NCBI GenBank assembly: GCA_947630575.1
Contig: CANRIB010000008.1
Coordinates: 1 to 45,334, forward strand
Direction: 5' to 3'
DNA from: an uncultured Bacilli bacterium
Lineage (GTDB): Bacteria; Bacillota_I; Bacilli_A; RF39; UBA660
DNA: 45,334 nucleotides
In this document: positions 40,313-45,334 of the stretch, one piece after another
Numbering within the stretch: the stretch's first letter is position 1
Layout of the letters: every line of letters starts with the position of its first letter
Notes under the pieces: generated by a model
The model's input: the letters and a program-made list of their open reading frames with translations, nothing else
What the model was told of the DNA's origin: nothing
Databases searched by the model: none
Program-made: the position numbers and the translations under genes

Positions 40313-40338
40313 AAAAAAACTCATTTAACATGAGTTTA
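40313..40338 (-). terminator. Terminator downstream of tRNA-His
   Basis: Minus strand: AAACTCAT-gttaa-ATGAGTTT followed by TTTT. Confidence 0.65.
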
Positions 40339-40349
40339 AAATCAATATC

Positions 40350-40426
40350 TGGGGCGAAATAAGGGAGTCGAACCCTTGCATAATAGAGCCACAATCTACC
40401 GTGTTAACCACTTCACCAATTCCGCC
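40350..40426 (-). tRNA. tRNA-His (anticodon GTG), CCA encoded, G-1:C73 pair
   Basis: Minus strand GGCGGAATTGG...GATTGTGGC...AGGGTTCGACTCCCTTATTTCGCCCCA. Confidence 0.95.
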
Positions 40427-40472
40427 ATACATCAATAGTATCAAATAATTGTTGAAAAATCAAGTATTTAAA

Positions 40473-40652
40473 TCAATTATTTACTTCACAATCTTCTTTT
40501 TCCATGCGCTTAATATAATCCCATAAACTTTCACCTTCTCTAACAGAGTTATTTGTTTCACAATTTTTATTCCTATTAACAAGTCTTTCCTGTTCTAATT
40601 CAATATCACTATCATCAAAACCATAGAATTTCTTTTTTTCTCCTTCTTCCAT
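40473..40652 (-). CDS. 59-aa acidic hypothetical protein (MEEGEKKKFYGFDDSDIELEQERLVNRNKNCETNNSVREGESLWDYIKRMEKEDCEVNN)
   Basis: Below ORF-track cutoff; upstream gaaagga RBS. Confidence 0.5.
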   Translation of the reverse strand: MEEGEKKKFYGFDDSDIELEQERLVNRNKNCETNNSVREGESLWDYIKRMEKEDCEVNN

Positions 40653-40766
40653 AATTAATTCCTTTCATTTAAAAATATTTAATCATTTTTTATTATCAAA
40701 TCACGACTTCTTTTCCAAAAAAATAAATAATATTTCCAAAAAATATCATACTAATATTGATGATTT

Positions 40767-42209
40767 ATGAAAAATTATAGTATATGGAATGAATATAAAA
40801 GTAAAACAAAATGTAATACCCTAGAAAGTGATATTGAAACAGACATATTAATCGTTGGTGGAGGAATAACAGGCTTATCTATTCTAGAAGAATTAAAAGC
40901 CCAAAACTTAAACTGCATTTTAATTGAACGAAATGAATGTGGCCGTGGTGTAACTAGTAGAAGTACTGCTAAAATAACTTATTTACAAGAAAAAATATTA
41001 ATGAATATTAGAACTCTTGTAAGTGTTGAAGCTGCCGATAAATATTTAAAAAGTCAAATACTCGCCATTAATAAAATAAAAGAATTAATTACAAAGAATA
41101 ATATTGCTTGTGATTTTAAAGAAGTTGATTCGTATCTTTTTACTAACGATGAAAATAATATTTCAAAATTAGAAGAAGAATATAACTTTTTAATCAAAAA
41201 TAACATAGATGTTTCCAAAATAACTAAGCCACCCTTTAAAGAATCTTGTAAACTCGCTTTAAAAGTCCCTAACACTTATGTTTTTCATCCTCTAAAATAT
41301 CTTGATTTTTGGAAAAATAAATATCAAAAAAGCATGTATGAACATACCAAATTAGAAAGTATTAATAAAAAGAATAATTATTATGAATGTTATGCCAATA
41401 ATCATTTAATTAAAGCCAAATATTTAATTATCGCGACTCACTACCCTTATTTTTTAACTCCCTTTTGCTTACCAATAAAAAGCCATATCGAAACGTCTTA
41501 CATTGGTGCTTCCAAAACGACTAACTTCAAAAACATCAGTGCCATAAACATTGATAAACCAACTATATCATTAAGATACCATGAAGATAATCCAAATAAT
41601 TATTTAATATACTTAAAAAACAGTTATATATCAAGTAATATAACTAATATCAAAGATAATTTTAATAAATTAACAGATATAAAAAAATTTAACTATCTTT
41701 GGAGTAATAAAGATATTATAACTAATGATTATATGCCATATATAGGAAGTATCACCAAAGATAATACCTTTTTAATCGCCTGTGGTTATAACACTTGGGG
41801 TATGACTAATTCCATTCTTGCTAGTATCATTATCAAAGATATTATCTTAAAAAAAGATAATCCCTACATTTCGTTATTCTCACCAAAAAGAAACTTCAAT
41901 TTAAGTAAACTTATTAGATTTCCAATCGACATTAAAAGCAATATTAAAGCCATCATCAAAAGTACCAAAAATAATGTTAATAACTCTCAAGTTATCTACA
42001 CTAAAAGAAATAATCAAAATGTTGCAATCTATAAAGATGAAAAAAATAATGAACACATAGTTTTAAATAAATGTCCTCACTTAAAATGTGGTTTAGTCTT
42101 TAATGAAATAGAAAAAACATGGGATTGTTTATGTCATGGCTCTCGTTTTAATATCGATGGAAAATGTATCGAAGGACCAAGTAATTATGATATAACTTTT
42201 AAAGAATAA
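40767..42209 (+). CDS. FAD-dependent oxidoreductase (DAO family) with C-terminal Rieske [2Fe-2S] domain
   Basis: DILIVGGGITGLSIL; CPHLKCG...CLCHGSRF. Confidence 0.92.
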   Translation: MKNYSIWNEYKSKTKCNTLESDIETDILIVGGGITGLSILEELKAQNLNCILIERNECGRGVTSRSTAKITYLQEKILMNIRTLVSVEAADKYLKSQILAINKIKELITKNNIACDFKEVDSYLFTNDENNISKLEEEYNFLIKNNIDVSKITKPPFKESCKLALKVPNTYVFHPLKYLDFWKNKYQKSMYEHTKLESINKKNNYYECYANNHLIKAKYLIIATHYPYFLTPFCLPIKSHIETSYIGASKTTNFKNISAINIDKPTISLRYHEDNPNNYLIYLKNSYISSNITNIKDNFNKLTDIKKFNYLWSNKDIITNDYMPYIGSITKDNTFLIACGYNTWGMTNSILASIIIKDIILKKDNPYISLFSPKRNFNLSKLIRFPIDIKSNIKAIIKSTKNNVNNSQVIYTKRNNQNVAIYKDEKNNEHIVLNKCPHLKCGLVFNEIEKTWDCLCHGSRFNIDGKCIEGPSNYDITFKE

Positions 42210-42221
42210 TTAAATTTTTAG

Positions 42222-42249
42222 TTGCAAACTTCCAATAATATGATATAAT
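42222..42249 (+). promoter_or_regulatory. Sigma-A-type promoter for rpmE
   Basis: TTGCAA - 16 nt - TATAAT. Confidence 0.6.
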
Positions 42250-42305
42250 ACTAAAGACAAACGAAATAACTATGTCAAAAAATTTGATATGGCGGGAGGG
42301 AAACT

Positions 42306-42515
42306 ATGAAAAAAAATCTACACCCAGAAATGAAAGAAGTAACAATTACTTGTGCTTGTGGAGCAAATTTCAAAACTCATTCAACTAAAGATAATATTCA
42401 AGTTGAAGTTTGTAGTGAATGTCATCCATTCTATACAGGAGCTCAAGGAAAAGTTAAAAAAACTGGTAATATTGAAAGATTTAACCGTAAATATGGTTTA
42501 ACAGAAGAAAAATAA
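42306..42515 (+). CDS. rpmE: 50S ribosomal protein L31 (zinc-binding form)
   Basis: [39 protein letters not shown]. Confidence 0.97.
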   Translation: MKKNLHPEMKEVTITCACGANFKTHSTKDNIQVEVCSECHPFYTGAQGKVKKTGNIERFNRKYGLTEEK

Positions 42516-42541
42516 TGATTACAAACGTAGTCATTTTTTAA
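42514..42541 (+). terminator. rpmE terminator
   Basis: aatgattac-aaac-gtagtcatttttt. Confidence 0.7.
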
Positions 42542-42631
42542 TACCTAAAAAACTTGAATATCTTATATAATTTTCTGATGTTATACAATATAAAATATGA
42601 TATAATTTATATACATGGAGGTGTGAATAAA

Positions 42632-43351
42632 ATGCAATTGTTACTTTGTGGAGGAGGATCTGGCAAGCAAAATACACTAGCAAATCAAAAACTTAATGAA
42701 ATAATAGATCATACAAGACCAATATTGTATATCCCCCTTGCTATGGATGAAAATAATCATCCTTATGATAGTTGTTATGAGTGGATTCAAAGTGAATTAG
42801 TAAATGTATCTGTTCCTAATATTGAAATGGTTAGAAGTTTTGAAGAACTAGCATCTAAAGATTTGCAACAATATTCTGCATTATTCATTGGAGGTGGAAA
42901 TACCTATAAATTATTATTTGGCTTAAAACAAAGTGGTGCTTTTAATAATATCAAAAATTATGTTAATAAAGATGGAATTGTAATTGGTGGAAGTGCTGGA
43001 GCAGTTATATTTGGATATGATATAAATATTATATCAAGTATGGATTCCAATGATGTTAATTTAACAGATACTAAAGGTTTTAATTCTATATCAGGCATTT
43101 CAATTTTTCCACATTATACAAATAAGAAAGCCAAATTGACCGAAGAAGAAAATGAAGCAAGATTCAAAAATTTTACTAATTCTATAATCAAATTTTCACA
43201 AGAAATTGGTGAAGTTATTGCTCTTCCAGAAGAAGACGCTATTTATGTTAATGGTAATAGTATTGAAGTAATTGGTACTAGACCTTATTATACTTTTAAA
43301 AACGGATTATCAAATAAATTTGAAATAGAAAATAAAACTATAAGGAGATAA
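42632..43351 (+). CDS. Peptidase S51 (dipeptidase E-like) family protein
   Basis: FIGGGNTYKLL and GGSAGAVIFG nucleophile motif; start MQLLLCGGGS after ggaggtg. Confidence 0.85.
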   Translation: MQLLLCGGGSGKQNTLANQKLNEIIDHTRPILYIPLAMDENNHPYDSCYEWIQSELVNVSVPNIEMVRSFEELASKDLQQYSALFIGGGNTYKLLFGLKQSGAFNNIKNYVNKDGIVIGGSAGAVIFGYDINIISSMDSNDVNLTDTKGFNSISGISIFPHYTNKKAKLTEEENEARFKNFTNSIIKFSQEIGEVIALPEEDAIYVNGNSIEVIGTRPYYTFKNGLSNKFEIENKTIRR

Positions 43352-43356
43352 AATAT

Positions 43357-43590
43357 ATATCAATTAATTCTTTTTGCAGTAGTTTCAATACAAAAAATGC
43401 TTTTTGGCCTGAGCTAGCTGAACAATTAAAGAAAGATTTAACAGGAACTGAAAGAAAAGTATATATTCCTGTATCTAATAAACTAGAAAAACTTCCAAAA
43501 GCATTATACGTTCTGACATTTACTGAACATTTTAAAAAAATAGGAATAACACTAAATAAACATATAAACAATAAAAAACTTTATTCTTAG
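43357..43590 (+). pseudogene. N-terminal fragment of a second S51-like protein, without ATG and truncated at a dispersed repeat
   Basis: Frame reads SINSFCSSFNTKNAFWPELAEQLKKDLTGTERKVYIPVSNKLEKLPKALYVLTFTEHFKKIGITLNKHINNKKLYS*; no start codon at the 5' end. Confidence 0.55.
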
Positions 43591-43629
43591 GCAAGATTAA
43601 ATTCCATGCGAGGATATTCTCTTCGCTTT
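43576..43629. repeat. Dispersed repeat, copy 2; 3' part forms a gcgagga...tcttcgc-T(7) hairpin
   Basis: Near-identical to 19977-20030. Confidence 0.75.
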
Positions 43630-43715
43630 TTTTATATAATAGGAAAGTCATCCTTAAATTTTAAATAAAAAATGAGACGAACTTATGTCGAAAGAAAAAT
43701 CAATAATCTAAAAAT

Positions 43716-43737
43716 GCAAGACGAAAGTCTTGCTTTT
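43716..43737. other. Strong hairpin GCAAGAC-GAAA-GTCTTGC-tttt (terminator or IS91-type end structure)
   Basis: 7-bp perfect stem with GAAA tetraloop. Confidence 0.55.
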
Positions 43738-43768
43738 AAAAAGCTTTAAAAAAATATTTAATAATTAA

Positions 43769-44029
43769 TTAATTATCTTTGTAGATATGATGATAACCTC
43801 TTTTAGATTTATAATCCATTGGAACACATAATTGATTGCCACATTTAGAACAAATAGTATAAGGTGGAGTAGAGATAGGAAGATTATTCCATTCATCTTC
43901 TTCCTCAAATTCTAAAACAGCTTCTAATGGGGCTTCAAATTTGTGCTTACATTTAGGACAAATGTAAATAACAACTTTACCACTTAAAGGTAAAGGATAA
44001 CTTTTAAAATCAAATTTTTCAATATCCAT
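43769..44029 (-). CDS. Small zinc-ribbon protein adjacent to the transposase
   Basis: CPKCKHKF ... CSKCGNQL. Confidence 0.6.
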   Translation of the reverse strand: MDIEKFDFKSYPLPLSGKVVIYICPKCKHKFEAPLEAVLEFEEEDEWNNLPISTPPYTICSKCGNQLCVPMDYKSKRGYHHIYKDN

Positions 44030-44043
44030 TTATATTTTCTCCT

Positions 44044-45228
44044 TCAGGTAACTTCAAAAACAAAATCCATTTTAGTATCACATTTGGGACAATTATAAGG
44101 ATCTCTATTAAAGCTTTTTAAAATAGATAATCCATATTTAAGTAATGTTTTTCTAATATGTCTTTTTGTTTTATTAATTAACAATATCATTTTATCATGA
44201 ATTGGTTGTTTTTTTCTATAAAAACCATAATATCTTATAATTTTATATTGATAAGGAACAATATGTTGAATAAGAAGTAGAATAAACTTTTGAGCAGAGA
44301 TGGTAATTTCATGATAAGAATTATCATAATGGTCTATATAAGAAAAAGTAACAACTTTACCATCATAGTTAATAATTCTGTTTTCACTTATAGGAACACG
44401 ACCACAGTAACGAGTGACGTATTCAATACCATCTTTTAAAGATTTAAATTTTTTCTTTTCGGCATAAACATAAAAACCTTTTTTATATTTATTATAAAGT
44501 TTAGATTTTAAAGGTTCAAAATCTTTACCTAATTCTTTAGATAATAAGTCTAATAAAATTTTTTGGAAGCGAATAGATAAAGCATCAAAATTAAAATAAT
44601 CCCATTTTAAAACTAAATTATTTGATATTTTAATTTCAGCGAGTAAAATATGGATATGAGGATTCCATTTTAAATCACGACCGAAGGTATGTAAAAAAGC
44701 GAAGAAACCAGGGATAAAATTAAATTTAGATTTGTATTTAATTAATTTATTTTTCTTTTTAGAAAATTTAAAATTTTCATTTAAAATGGAATATAAAGTA
44801 TCTCTAACAGCTTTAAATAGAATATCAATTCTACTTGAAAAAGGGAAGAAAAAGAAATTACGAAGTTCTTTTGGGATAGTAAAAACAATTTGACGATGAT
44901 TACATTTGTAAGCAGTTTGTAAAATATTTTCAACCCGATTATTTTTATATTTATAACCACAAGAAGAACAAAGACGAGATTTACAAGTATGGCCAATTAA
45001 AATCATATCATGGCAATTAGGACATTCATAGACAGAGCAACCTAAATTTTTGTTGTAGCAATTAATAACTTTATGAACTTCTGTATTAGCATTAGGTCGA
45101 AATTTATCAATAATAACTTTATTATTAGAATAAAAAGAAGGCCAATGGTCTTCAAAGATAGAGGCAATAAGACCAGTTTTCTTAAAAGAGTTATATTTAG
45201 GGTTAAGAGAGCCATCAGATTTAAACAT
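44044..45228 (-). CDS. IS91-family (HUH/Y2) transposase
   Basis: N-terminal zinc domain YECPNCHD..HTCKSRLCSSCGYK; HTFGRDLKWNPHIHILL HUH motif; YVTRYCGRVPIS double-Tyr motif. Confidence 0.88.
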   Translation of the reverse strand: MFKSDGSLNPKYNSFKKTGLIASIFEDHWPSFYSNNKVIIDKFRPNANTEVHKVINCYNKNLGCSVYECPNCHDMILIGHTCKSRLCSSCGYKYKNNRVENILQTAYKCNHRQIVFTIPKELRNFFFFPFSSRIDILFKAVRDTLYSILNENFKFSKKKNKLIKYKSKFNFIPGFFAFLHTFGRDLKWNPHIHILLAEIKISNNLVLKWDYFNFDALSIRFQKILLDLLSKELGKDFEPLKSKLYNKYKKGFYVYAEKKKFKSLKDGIEYVTRYCGRVPISENRIINYDGKVVTFSYIDHYDNSYHEITISAQKFILLLIQHIVPYQYKIIRYYGFYRKKQPIHDKMILLINKTKRHIRKTLLKYGLSILKSFNRDPYNCPKCDTKMDFVFEVT

Positions 45229-45334
45229 GTTTTCAGTATAAGAATTATTTAAAAATTGGAAGAATAAAAAAATAAGTTCCCGTCTATCATGATATAAGGT
45301 ATGTTAATAAAAAAGTTCCCATAAATAAGTACAA

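Noticed and set aside
43338-43571. 77-aa minus-strand ORF
   Set aside because: The plus strand of the same interval encodes a better-supported S51-like fragment.

Overview
AT-rich (low-GC Firmicutes/Bacilli-like) chromosomal window, probably close to oriC. The core is conserved: recF-gyrB-gyrA, SRP RNA-tadA-dnaX-ybaB-recR-bofA-like, holB-ricT-trmN6-like-pth-mfd, spoVT-metG, mntP, spoIIR, murA, tRNA-His and rpmE. Four sporulation-associated homologues (bofA-like, ricT, spoVT, spoIIR) suggest a spore-forming ancestry. Accessory material: (i) an IS110-family element between recF and gyrB; (ii) five parS-like sites (TGTTTCACGTGAAACA) between gyrA and the SRP RNA, plus three perfect 14-bp Noc-type palindromes (ATTTCCCGGGAAAT) inside recF, dnaX and trmN6-like coding sequence; (iii) a surface protein between mfd and spoVT whose C-terminal 110 bp is a GC-rich patch that looks like a diversity-generating retroelement (DGR) variable region, with no RT or template visible here; (iv) a DUF2075-type nuclease-helicase, a single-module Clp-like AAA, and a PE-POL LigD without a ligase domain; (v) a tightly coupled three-gene operon just 3' of tRNA-His, encoding a REase-(n)STAND NTPase, a PD-(D/E)XK-like protein and a catalytically degenerate paralogue of the latter. 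Item (v) is the best candidate for an undescribed (defence) system. (vi) An IS91-like HUH transposase with a truncated peptidase fragment lies near the right end. All calls come from reading sequence and translations; no searches were run.
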